Source: Formicarius rufipectus
Lineage: Eukaryota > Chordata > Aves > Passeriformes > Formicariidae
DNA length: 64,000 nt
Direction: 5' to 3'
Assembly (NCBI GenBank): GCA_013399695.1
Contig: VXAU01004734.1
Coordinates: 1 to 64,000 of the forward strand
The notes under the pieces were generated by a model. It ran no database searches, had not been told where the DNA came from, and worked only from the letters and a program-made list of their open reading frames with translations. A program made the translations under genes and the position numbers. This document shows positions 9,861-21,490 of this stretch, piece after piece. Within the stretch, counting starts at the first letter, position 1; each line of letters starts with the position of its first letter.

Positions 9861-12800
9861 AAAAAAAAAAAAAAATTTTCTTCTTTTTATCTAAAACAAA
9901 CCCCAGCCCTTATAAGGTCAGCTCACTGTACCCCTTTTTTGACTCACATGGCAATCACACAATCATAAAAATTAGGTGTTAGATACACGTTAAAGCTTTA
10001 ACTCTTCTGAGGAACAGCACAGAAGAGTAAGCTGAGCAAGCAGAACAAACCAGGAAATGCAAGGGCATAAAGCAATATTTGTTTCCAAAGTCGCTATTAA
10101 GAGCATGTTGTTTATGATTATTATTTATTTATGATTAGCAGGACTTTATACTTCGTCATCCACTCCAAACAGCAGGCACTTCCAGAACATTCCCGCTGCA
10201 ACTGCTTATTCTATCCTTTGTAGGACTAAGGCAACAATAAGGACGCCACAATAGTCCTCACTACACAGTCACAGGACAGAACAATATTAACCGTGTGCAC
10301 AGCAACTTTTCAAATACTGCTCTGAGAGCTTCCATTATCCCTACATGCAAAAAGACCTTGGAGAATTAGCTCCTTCTCTTAAAAGAGCTGAAGATTTCTA
10401 AAAGACCTGCCTTTGGTGTCATTTAAACCCTTACAATCATTCGCACCGGTAAGTATGTGCTGATGAAGCACATCTCCTACAGACCCCCATCGTGGTGCCA
10501 TAACAGGAGGAGCCCAGAGCTTGCCTTTCATCTGAACCTGCGGGAGGGCTCAACTGGACTTTGGCAGAGACAGATTATAGCTACACCTTCCATGCTCCAC
10601 CCCCATTCCTTACAGAAGCCAAACTGTAAAGTCTGGCATTCAGCATAAGTGTGTTATAGACATTTCACCTGGATTACACAGCACAACTACAGAGCATCAA
10701 TGCACAAATGTGTTTCTGTATAGGAGGAGAACAGGTTTTATTCAAGATTGAAACAGAGAAAGGGATTTCAGACTAAAACCTATGGTACTTACGTGATTCT
10801 GTAGACACACATATATATAGCAACCTAAGTAACTTGCTGGCAAGTAGTAGCTTACCCTAAAAATACTAATAAATCTCTTGCAAAACTACAAGATTAGACA
10901 CTTGCCAAAAATCCAGCTCTTTTAGCATGAAAGCCAGTATGGTAGTACCTACTATTAAAACAACTAACTAAATAAATTTAACCCTGTTAGTCACTTTTGA
11001 AAATTCCAGAAATAGGGTTAAATTTCAGGATTCAAATTTAGCTAGTTATTTATTTTGTCAAGTTTATATTTATATAACTAACATGCTTTGGAAAAACCGA
11101 ATGTCAGCCGTGTCTTTTATGGTGCAACTTTGAAAACTAAAATACTTTTTAAGCATCCATATTATAAATATTTAACTCTTTTTCCCTTGATTTGAAACTT
11201 TGTGTGATCTTTCTTGTACAGAAAGCATCACTCAAGATCTTCAAAGCCAGAAAAGGACATAAAATCTCAAATACGTTCCAGACCTCTTAAATTATGATAA
11301 AAAGTCATAATGATTTCTACTGAAACTGAAGACACTTAGGAATGTAGACTGAGTTCATACTACTCCAGAATTTACCAACTTCTTGCATTGGATTTCTTTC
11401 TTCCTTTGTAATTTCTGTAAAGAAAAATGAGTGGGAACCACTGTGCAGAACCTCAGAGTCCAGACACTCCCAGTCCCACCCCTCCTCCACAGGAACAGCA
11501 CAGGAAGGTTTCACTCCATTTGTAACCAACTTACTAAGGTACAGACAATTTATTTCACAATATGCCTCTCTTAGTTAACACAGCCTCACAGACTGCTTTA
11601 TGAGAGAGCATGTCAACCTTTTGGATGGGTCAAAACAGATCCCAAAATTAAAAGCAAATTTTGCTTGCCACATTAATGAGAGGACTCCATCATCAATGAC
11701 AGTGATACAGTCATGCCATTAGTATTCATACACTCATGAAAAGTGACTTGAAATTTCTACAAAGTTAATGTTGTCCTCAGAAAGCTACAAAGAGGTATTT
11801 CAGGGAAAATGGATATTCCTTAAATAGACTGGAAGTCCTTAATATACCAAACTCCCAGCAGATGCTGGACAACAGACGGGAGAAGCTGAGCTCATATATT
11901 ACAATAAAACTTAAAGCAAATAAATCTTAGAGATTAAAATTAAGTGAAGGAATGAGCAAAAAATTACTTTTACTTAGTTTATTCATTTCAAAAATGTACT
12001 TCAGAGCTGCCTCATTTAATATAACAGATGTTTAGAGTTACTCATTTAAAAGGCATTTTTTACAGAGTAAACTATCAGGAGCCAAGACTTCCTAGAAGCT
12101 ACATCATTCAGTTTTGTTCTTATAATTGAGCTTAAATTTTTGGCAGAGCTTCATAAATATCCGAGGAGCACATATTTACTTCTTTGAAAGTATATCAAAT
12201 AAACTACAACAGTAATTTTGTTCTTCCTGAAGAACAAGTAATAGCATTCCAAAAGATTGGCATTTTTCTTGTCAGATGGTTACCACTATACCAATGCTAC
12301 AGCTAACAGAAGCGTGGCCAGTGGTTAAAGGTTAATTATTGTTTGGGTTCTTCAGCTGCTTAGCTTTCCTGGACTACTACTGAGCGATATTTATAACTGT
12401 TAGAAAGAAAGCAGCACTAAGTTTAGAATCCTGCCTATGGTGGCATGTCAATAACATGTCTCATATACTACCAGTTGTCCTTGCTGAACTACAAAACCAA
12501 TTATGTGAACTCTTCATGTGTTATACATGCTTGTATTTACTGAGTGCATTAAAAAGGGCCACATTTACTTTCAGTCACCACAACAACGAGCAAGATGATG
12601 CCTACATGTTCCCACTTGACTCACAGGGCATGTGGGCTTACCCTCAAAACCAGCTTTATGTAAGAGCAGAGCAAGCACAGCATATGTGGTAGACTCTCTG
12701 TGAAGAGCTTTTCTTGTGGAGGCATAAAAAGAAACTGGGCTGATAGCCCTTCTACCCATCATGGAAATCCTTATCATTTGTAAAGCAGAACTATCAGTCT

Positions 12801-13184
12801 TCTCCAAAGACCAACATGGTCCACTGAATATGTTCCCTTAACTTCTACCTAGTGTGTATCACAGCCAGCTGTGCAAATTAAAGTCAAACTGGAAATCTCT
12901 TACAGCACATAATTACAGAACAAAGTTCAAAAGAAATATGAAAGTTTCAGCATCTTGGCATTTACCCCCCCCATAAGGGGCTCTAAGTCACATTAGGACT
13001 TTGTGCATAAAGAAGTGCAGTTTTAATGATCTGTGATTACTACTGGAGGCCACTCAACTGCCCTTCTGTGCCTCCACATTGTTTATCCTGATAGAGGGGG
13101 TTTTTTTGCTTTTTAAACAAAGTGATATATTACAGAAAAAAGTTTCAAAACGCTATAAATAAAACTCATTTTAACTGCTTGGGG

Positions 13185-13395
13185 TAGAGGAGTGTGTCAC
13201 CCCTAGCCTCCCTCTCTCCAAGTTAGAACAAGTCAGCATCCTCAGCCACTCCTTGCAGAACGTCCCTTCCAACCCCTCCCCAGCTTTGGTGCCACCCCCT
13301 GGACACATTCAAGCACCTTCATGTAACTTTTAAATGGCAGAGCCCAGAACTGCACATAGTATTCAAGGTGAGGCCACACCAACACTAAATATACC
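13185..13395 (-). mobile_element. CR1 LINE relic, minus strand
   Basis: The plus strand carries diverged reverse-complement CR1 text: AGCATCCTCAGCCACTCCTT, CCAGCTTTGGTGCC, TGGACACATTCAAGCACCTT, AGAGCCCAGAACTGCACATA and AAGGTGAGGCCACACCAAC. There are no intact frames. The 3' terminal repeat is missing, so the copy is truncated at both ends. Confidence 0.75.
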
Positions 13396-14980
13396 TTATA
13401 AAGCAAGTTTATTTGGCAATACTTCCTTCAATCAACAGCAGAGCAGTATAGACAATGCCAGATGATATCAAATCAACAAGAATTAACTTCAAACTGGAGT
13501 CATTAACTGCAAATTTTTCACATTTAAGTACATTTTCATTTACAATACTGCTTGGAAATTAGCAAATATTTACATAATCTTCAATGTTTAAAGAAAATGT
13601 GTTGGATTGCTGGATTTTATTCATACTTTTATGACTAAATGAGTGATCAAAGCTTGTATACAGGTGATGCTTTGTTTTTTCAATCAAAAGGTGCTATCAG
13701 ACTTTGAACCTAATACTATTAACTGAAATTTCACATTGGCCTTAAGAAGTACTGAAAATCTGGATAGCAAGAATTGCTGCCATCAAAAGGAAAGAAATGC
13801 ATTCTTCAATTTTCACCAGACACTTATCTTAAAAGTTCTCTACTGAAATTATCCAACTGGTTGCAAACATGGTGAATTGTTATAGCACTGAAATATAAAT
13901 GTCTGAACTCATAAAACTCATTTTAGTCATGTCAATCATCAATGCTTAATTAACAGTAAGGTCATTTTCTCTGGATAGAGCTTAAGGAGTGTTAACTATT
14001 ATTTCACAGGCAGCTTCTCACTTAATTTATTCCCCAGCAGGATTTTTGGAATATGCAATTAATTTCAACACTATCTCTTTCACAAGAGGCAAAAGGTAAC
14101 ATCTATACATTCAAGAAAACCTGCCAAGCTTCGGGTGGTTTTAGAAAATGACACACTATTTCAAGAAACAAAAGGGAAATTTACTAGGATGTGTGTTTCA
14201 TCAATCAACTAATTAATACAACTTAACAGAAGAAACTCTGCAGACAGACAAGTTAGAAATCATTGCTGTGTAAAAGCATGTCAGACACAGAGGGGCACAG
14301 GGAGGAACAGACAAAGCTTCTTACCACAGCTCCAACTGTGTGAAAAGTTAGCACGACATGAGAGGCTCTACCAGTTCAACTCACAGCTCAATAAAATTCA
14401 GTGTTCTCTTGAGAAAGGCACAGTGAAAACTCCCACAGGGCTGGATTTCCAATGCCACTTTCACAGACCTCAGCCACAGTCACGAAGGCTGCAATAACAC
14501 TCTGGGGAGGATTATGCTAGCATTGCAGAAATTCCAGATGCCTATACAGCAGTTTAAAAAGACCTATCAATTACTGTGAAACAAGGGGATTCAATCCAAC
14601 ATGAGGCTTAAGAATTCATCCAGGGGGAAAAAAAAGTCCATACGTTAACTTCTAACAGAGGAGCATTCAGGGACTATCCCACATACTAAAAAATCTTACC
14701 AATACTATGCGAATCAAAAGTGATTTCTTTCTCTGGCATCATTTATCTGCTACAAAGCTTAAGATTTTTGAAGAAGGCTTGTAACAATTGAGATTTCAAG
14801 ACTGTTTTATGCTTCAACCATAGCAAATCTATTTTAAGAATTTAGAATCAGATTTACAATCACTACCATACATTTTAAGGAGGAATACTATCTTCAAAGA
14901 GAGAAAAAACAAAAAACTTGAGCTAAACCCTGCTGTGGTGAATAAAAGGATGAACAAACATAAACCTAGTTGAAACAAAA

Positions 14981-15087
14981 ATCACAGAATATTGAGTTGG
15001 AAGAGACCCATAACGATCGAGTCAGACTCTTAGTGAATGGCCCATATGGGGATCGAACCCACAACCTTTGGTGGGTTTCTGATGCAA
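14981..15087 (-). mobile_element. SINE fragment, tRNA-Ile-like head with CR1 tail (TguSINE1-like)
   Basis: The plus strand runs ATCACAGAATATTGAGTTGG (reverse of a CR1-type 3' tail), then AGTGAATGGCCCATATGGGG and ATCGAACCCACAACC. The latter is the reverse complement of the T-arm/B-box end of a tRNA-Ile-like sequence (GGTTCGATCCCCATATGGGCC). The A-box half is missing, so the copy is 5'-truncated and not expected to be transcribed by Pol III. This composite is the structure I recall for TguSINE1 of songbirds. Confidence 0.75.
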
Positions 15088-15589
15088 GTACTAAAAGAGT
15101 ATCACAATATACTCAAGTTTTCAGATTCACAGATCTATAGGAACACTGTTTCAAAGGGATTAATTAGAACAAAAGCCAACTGAGCTGTGTCTGTGATACC
15201 TTCAGTGCCTTAATCTTTCTAAAATGTAGTTCCAAGTGCTGTTGCAGTCAGAAAAGTTCCTTTACTCTTGAAAAAATGCCCCATATTTAGCAACGATTCA
15301 CAAGGAAACTTTACCACTATGCAGAGCAGCCAGCAGACTAGGAGTGTAAACTCCTTAGAACCTATTAGTCTAACAAGCAAATGAAAAGGTCTAAACTCTA
15401 CCCCAAATTCAAACAGACCACCAAGGCTGTCCATGCAGGACAGAGAGCAGCCTTGCACGTCTGGTCACTTCAGTTTCTTAGCCCTTTTACACTATGCCAG
15501 AAACGAGCAGCAATTCTGCTGCAAAATTCAAAATGAGAGTTCATAATGATGCTATGCTCAAGCCCACATCCTGAAGACTATAGGATTAA

Positions 15590-15890
15590 TAAAAATTGAT
15601 GGAGTAAGTGCACAACAAATTAAATTAAAAATCATCATGGCTAGACTTCACGAACAAAGATTTGGGAGGGTTTTACCCACGCTTAAATTAAAAATCACTG
15701 TGTTGCTAAATGTAACTAAAATTCAATTTTTAACTGTAGCTTAAAAATTAACTATTTTGGTTTAATTTTAAAAATTGACTTTAGTTAAAGCCCCATTTTT
15801 AACTTAAAAAATCGGGGTTTACCTTTGATTTACCTAAAAAATCAATATAAATTTACTGTTAACCCCTTAAAATTAACTCCCAAGTCAGGC
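15590..15890. repeat. AT-rich block with TTAAAAATTAACT-like repeats and a hairpin
   Basis: AAATTAAATTAAAAATCA at 15620s recurs as TTAAATTAAAAATCA near 15685, and TTAAAAATTAACT-like words recur several times. At 15791-15817 CCCCATTTTTAA and TTAAAAAATCGGGG form an almost perfect hairpin. It may be a decayed non-autonomous element or low-complexity sequence. No family recognised. Confidence 0.4.
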
Positions 15891-17999
15891 GCCAACATTT
15901 TCCTGTGCAATGGAAACTAAAACAAGTTTTGTAGCATATTGTGCATAGAAATAAGGCAGGTGAGGATTTGGACAAGTTTTGTTCTTCTCTCACAACTTAT
16001 TTCAGATGGACTGAGTTTGCTTTTCCACAGAACAGCAGAATGAATGGGAACATCTGGAACATTTCAATGCTTTTAAAAATTATTATTTAATAAAGTATGC
16101 AAAAAGGATCTCTTCTCCTTTGTCTGCTATACATTGTAATATGATTTATGATACTGTATTTTGGACCATCTCCAAAGATTTATCTTTAATAGAGTATCTC
16201 TGAAGATATTCCAGACATCTGTAATCAGATGCTTAGCCACCTCATTTTTATTCATTTTGGATTACTTTTTTAAGGGAAGGAGGCTTTGTTTAATGCACAA
16301 TTCTTTACTGAGCTGATAAGCTACACAAATTCTGTGCACAACGTAAGGCTGCATGAATTATCTATGTTGTCCCTAAAACATCAGGTGACCTAGGCATGTT
16401 TTAAGATAATAATTTCAAATACAATAACTCATGCATGAAGAAGAACTAGACTTAGCTGAGAGCAACAATATCATTTCAACTTTATGGAAAATAGAGTCTA
16501 TCCCTCATGTTGGCCAGTTTAGAAAGAAATGCATTTCTTGGTCACAGCAACTGAAACAGGCTGCCCCAAATCTTGAATGACTGTGCTCTCCTAAATTCTA
16601 TCTTAGCTTGATCCCATAATTCCTCAACTTCATGTACCACTGCTCTAAAGATGCAATGTTTTAACAGTGACAAGTTAGGAGGCAGAGATGAGACACAGGT
16701 GACAGTAATGGTAGGTTTTAATGAAAAGGAATAAAAACCTTTCTGTTTGCTACAACAGATTCTTGCTTTTACAGTTTTCTAGGTGGAAGCAGAACATTGA
16801 TTTAGCTTTCCTTCCCTGTAAGCATAAGCCTTGCAGTAAAAGATGTCTGGTTTGAGCAAATAAGTCCTACATATATCTTAAGAGTAGACTGAGGTCATGG
16901 GTTACTAGGCATGAAAAATATACAAAGAGTGAAGTAAAGGGGGAACCTAAGGCTGCAGAGAAAAGTTTATGTACACATAAAAAATTCTTCATGCTACAAA
17001 CTTCCTGTCATTTAAAATTAAGCATGGCTGCAGCACTGTGTTATTAGTAAACAGAACTCCATTTACTACCAGAAACTCACTTCCACGTAACTCAGCTCAC
17101 ATAAAAGACAAAAACTGGAAAAATCTTAATATACACTGCAGTGATTCACCTCTAATAAGTGACACACACACAACACTGAAGGAGAAAAGCAGTCATCAGC
17201 CACAGTTCTACATGGTTCATAAAGATATCTCCTAGGAAGAAGAAATTCAACAATCACTCTCTGCTTCTTCCTATTTTCAAAAACACCAAGCATTTAACCC
17301 AAGACATCATTTCAGACAGAACCCAGAACTCTACAGTCAGTCGTAGGTTGTGCCACGTTGACCTATACTAAGGGAAGATGGGTATAAAAACACCTAGGAA
17401 GATGCCTGTCAGTCAGTGCAGAATCTTATGAGCAGAGGCAAGAACACACCATAATGCACATTCCAGCTGACACACACATTTCATTCTTAAGCTTATTCTT
17501 CCAGCTTTGAAGGCACTGGAAACATGCACGTGCCTTTTAAGGTATACATTTCTCTGCATGTTCCTGCAGGAAACCAGGTCACTCCACCATCCTCTCAGAA
17601 TTCAACCCTCAAGAGATGTGCACACACACTACACATCAAGTTGATCCCATCCACCTCCAGCACTGCTCCCTCCCGCTCACCCAGAGTATCTCATTCATCC
17701 ATTCAACCTCTCTCAGACCATTCAGTCCTAATTTGCCAACTCCCTCCGTCACAGGCCAATTTATTCTCTCAATATACTTGTTAGGTCAGCCTGGCTGTGT
17801 GGGATCAACCACCATGTGCAAGTGCTGTTTTGGCTGTCCTTTATTCCTGGCTATTCCTTCATCCCTGTGGCTGCCAGCATTTCTTTGTGCTATGAGCTCC
17901 TGTGCCACAGTAGTTTCAACAGCTAATTAAGTGCCTTGGACATTCTCCTGCTTATCTTAACTCTGTAAAATTCTATGAGGCTGCTCCAAGGTAAGATGA

Positions 18000-18225
18000 A
18001 CACATCCAGCACATTCTGGATCATGGCCACTCCTCTGACACTTTATGTCCTCAGCAAATTTGTCAAGGAGGCGCTCTAGCCCTTCATCCAAGTCATCAGT
18101 AAGTTAAACAAGACTAGACTGAGTACTGACCCCTGAGCTTCTGGCATCCAGCTAGACTGGGTCAATGACCACAACCCTTGGAGACCTGACATGCAGCCAA
18201 GTTCTCAATCCAGTGATTCAGATCA
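18000..18225 (-). mobile_element. CR1-like relic, minus strand
   Basis: The plus strand contains GCAAATTTGTCAAGGAGGCG, CCCTTCATCCAAGTCATCAG, ACTGACCCCTGAGC and AAGTTCTCAATCCAGT. In reverse these resemble the repeat-coded DDLDEGLE..FADDTK segment and flanking text common in avian CR1-related elements. The frame is broken by stops. Family assignment is from memory of avian repeats. Confidence 0.5.
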
Positions 18226-20230
18226 ATAGTGTATCAAGGGAAAAATGTCCCAGTGTTCCTAATTCTTAACATTCCTTCAGTGAAATTGCATTTTCCTCTT
18301 GTTGCTTTGTGCACACCACGCACAAATGATTCTGTGTATCAATGTGGCAAGTGCAGATATGTAAATAAATATATCCTACATGCCACATGTATGTGTTTTT
18401 TTGCCTTTGGAGCCATGAGCAGGTTTCAAATCAAACTCTTGCTAGTCTAAACTAAATGTTACTTGCAGAAGTCAAAAGTATAACATTTTAGCACTTGACA
18501 TAAAGACAAACTTTAAAAAAAAATATTATTGTGCTAAAGCTACACAAGTGAATTTATTTTTTTAAATCTTGTTTAATTAAGGGCTGTTATGTTACTTCCT
18601 GACTACTAAAAGTCTTTCCTCTTTCATACTATGCCCTGTTGTCTCCCCTCAAATTACCCAAGATTCTAAATCCTGTCTATGTATTTATATTTGATTCCAT
18701 TAAATATGGAGATTCCAAATTTAATTCTTTAAAACAAATGCTCTTCCAGAACATGCCCCAAGGACACTGGTCTTTATCTACCTGACTTTAAAAATGGAAG
18801 GGAAATTACTTCCTTTGGCAGATGACCAGAATCTATGAGAAAAATTCAAGTATCTCCTTTTAGCTTCATGTATTTAAACACAGAAGTATAAAAGGTGGCA
18901 TATTCTAAGTGACCTTTTTACCCCTTCTCGAGATCCATTGTATATAAGGAGAAGAGTTCTCTCCTGCTGGAAGAATCTCAATTTGACCATCAGCTAATAA
19001 CTTGGAAAAATTCAAGAGAATTAAAAACTAATTAATGCCACAAAATGCAAATTGTGTATTAAAAATAAGCAGTGAAGTATCTCACATAGATTCATCATGG
19101 ATTTCTGGACTTGTTTAGTCCTCAGTTATCCTCCTAAACACAAAATTGTGATTTCACCATCCCTGCAAGCATCCCATCCTTAATCAGTAAGGCCTGCACA
19201 TTACCAGGGACCACACATTAGTCAGGCACATTCATCGTTGAACAGTTTAACACATCCTACTTGGCTTGAGCTGAAGCAGCTCAGTTGTGTCCAGTGAGGA
19301 CACAGGCACATCTCCCGTCACACTGGCTAATACTGAATTAAACCCTGGAGACACAAGCTCTTCTGTCACTGCACCATGACTGGAGACAGGAAGAGGCAGA
19401 AGAGCAAGACAGAAGGGGAGGAAGGAAGGTCCTGCCAGAGGAATCAGCCCACACAGAATTTTCAAACATGACAGTAAGACCAGCAAGAGCCTGTCATCAG
19501 TTTTAGCTACACCATTAATAACAGGTTTCAGTGAACTTAGTCAGAGGCAGACTACTCATCCTTCTGCAAAGCTGCTAGTCCTAGTAGCATTACTTAGGCA
19601 ATACAGTCAGAAAGTCCTGCATATTTAATTCCACCAGCTGATGTCTGCATGCAATCATTTCAGAGCCAGAGATAACAAGGGAGCACTGTGACTTGTGAGC
19701 TTCTGAACAGTGAAGAGTTTCAGAAAGAGCATATTTTAAAATAGTTTACTGGCAAATATTACATTATTTATAAAAAGATTGCATAAAAAATTTTATGTCA
19801 GCAGCATTACATTGAACTTGAAGATAAAGTTGTTGGAACTCTTTCTCCTACTTTAAATGGAAATAATAAGAAACCCATAATAATGAAAAACATATGCTAC
19901 AGATGCCTTCAGAAAATGTCTCAATGTACGAATTCTGCTCCCTTATAACTTAAACTTACACCACCAAAAATCCCAACTGGTGATCTATAACAGGTAAGAA
20001 CTTGCTGAACAGTAGTTTGTTCAAGCAAAAAACCAAGTACCCACAAAACTCACTCATCTTACATCAATTTAATTCTATAGTATCTTGGATTATATAAAGA
20101 GGGTATTAGAAATAATCCCTTGATAATCACCCTCAACATTTTAAGTCATGACCTGAGGGCCATGCTGTACCATATCATGAACACAGAGGTGTTAGAAAAA
20201 GCATTATGCTCAGAAAGTATTACAGCTTAC

Positions 20231-21490
20231 CATGCCTGGAGTGATTCCTGTTTGTGACCTCTAATTTGTCATGGACTACAGGACTATTCTCAAGCCCTTC
20301 CACATTTACATCAAGGCTGGCGAAGCCATTGACTTGATGTGTGTCACTCAGGACAGCGTTAATGCGGGTTGGGATAGGTTCAAATGTAGGGTCTAACTCC
20401 AAGATCAGCCTGTTCAGTTGTTCAATGGACTGATCAATATCCAAAGTTGGAGAAGCTGGCAAGTCCCCAGAGTTCTGTCCTACATTCAGGCCATTTGTGA
20501 TCCTCTGAGGCACTGGCCTTGACTTAAAACTCTCAGCATTTGAATGTTCTTCAGCTTCTGCAGTACCCAGTGTGCTTCCTAGCCCTCTCTGCACAGCATC
20601 TCTGCTGCTGGAGCCACGTGTTGGGGTGTCTGGGACTTGGGATTGGCTCTGGATGCTGCCCAAATTCTCCACAGTGTTATGAAGGCCAACCCTAATTTCA
20701 TTCTCTGGAGCAAAACCATACTGGTGAGCAGTGACCATCTGCTGCTGGCGTACCCACGTCTGAGTGGAGTAGTTACTGGGGCCATAGGCTTGAGGACAGG
20801 GTGAGACAGAAGGATTCCGTGGCAATTGCTGAGTTGGCTTTGGCTCAGTGTTTCCAAATGACCTCTCATAGAGGTGATCCACACCAATTCCCAGGTCTGT
20901 GGTGAAAGCATTGTGATGCTCTTCCCCAGCATTACTTCCAAAGCCATCTGAAAGCAGTGAGTTCTGACTGCTCTTGTGGCAACTGAAGTTCCCTAGGTGT
21001 GTGGAGTGCTGCCCTTCTGAGGAAGACAAAGTCCCAATGCTGTCCACACTGTGCAGGTCATGATTAGGCATTTCATCATCCAGAATATCAGTCTCCCTGT
21101 CCTTCACTTTGGTGACTCCGTTCATGTGAACTTGAGCTGGCACTATGTGGTGAGTCCCACTGTACTTGCTTTGAGCATCAGTCATGTCCTTGGTGGTGCT
21201 GACAGAATCCTCCAGACCAAAGCCACTAAGTAGCTGGTCCAGTTCTGCCTTCTCCTGTGGGCTCAGACCCCGTTTGACTCCTGGCACACGGTGTTCCTCA
21301 GTCTTGTCTGTCCTGATGGAAGCTGTGGAGTGTCCCGAATCACTACCAACAGACAGGGTATGATCACTGTGGTCAGGACTGCCGGTCACAGGAACACCCT
21401 GAGCAACACCAGGGATGTTGCTGTCTGAAGAGCTCTTCTTTCTCACTTTTGCATACAGACTGCCATCAATGGGACCTTGAGTATGCAGCA
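20231..21490 (-). CDS. TNS3: TNS3 first large disordered-region exon (residues 341-761)
   Basis: 1260 nt, fully open, with acceptor TTATCTCTCAACAG and donor CATG|GTAAGC. It begins LHTQGPIDGSLYAKVRKK and is rich in Ser, Thr, Pro, Gln and Asn, as expected for intrinsic disorder. Conserved islands are DHSDHTLSVGSDSGHSTAS, the LD-like LDQLLSGFGLED, ETDILDDEMPNHDLHSVDS, the SYSTQTWVRQQQM-like SNYSTQTWVRQQQM, and TLDIDQSIEQLNRLILELD (from residue 689). The last corresponds to the reported talin-binding segment of human TNS3. Many Ser residues here are likely phosphosites by family knowledge. Between the islands the sequence diverges from mammals without frameshifts. Confidence 0.98.
20367..20447 (-). 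other. TNS3: Conserved helix in TNS3, probable talin-binding segment (residues 689-715)
   Basis: The segment runs from TLDIDQSIEQLNRLILELD to the FEPIPT motif. It is an amphipathic stretch with Ile, Leu and Leu spaced as in a helix, flanked by low-complexity sequence. From memory, human TNS3 residues around 692-718 bind the talin rod, and the alignment places this block there. It is the longest stretch of the exon that is essentially identical to mammals, which argues for a binding function kept by selection. Confidence 0.75.

Larger units (their letters stand above)
9464..20230 (-). other. TNS3: 10.8-kb TNS3 intron
   Basis: Contains a CpG-rich patch (9740-9860), a CR1 relic (13185-13395), a CR1/tRNA SINE fragment (14981-15087), an AT-rich block with a hairpin (15590-15890), and a CR1-like relic (about 18000-18225). 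Other stretches (9990-13180, 13400-14980, 15900-17990, 18230-20230) are unremarkable AT-rich unique sequence with only short ORFs, none with recognisable homology. Confidence 0.8.

Noticed and set aside
14981..15087. Functional tRNA-Ile gene
   Set aside because: Only the 3' half with a B-box-like sequence is present and it is fused to a CR1-type tail, so it is a SINE fragment.
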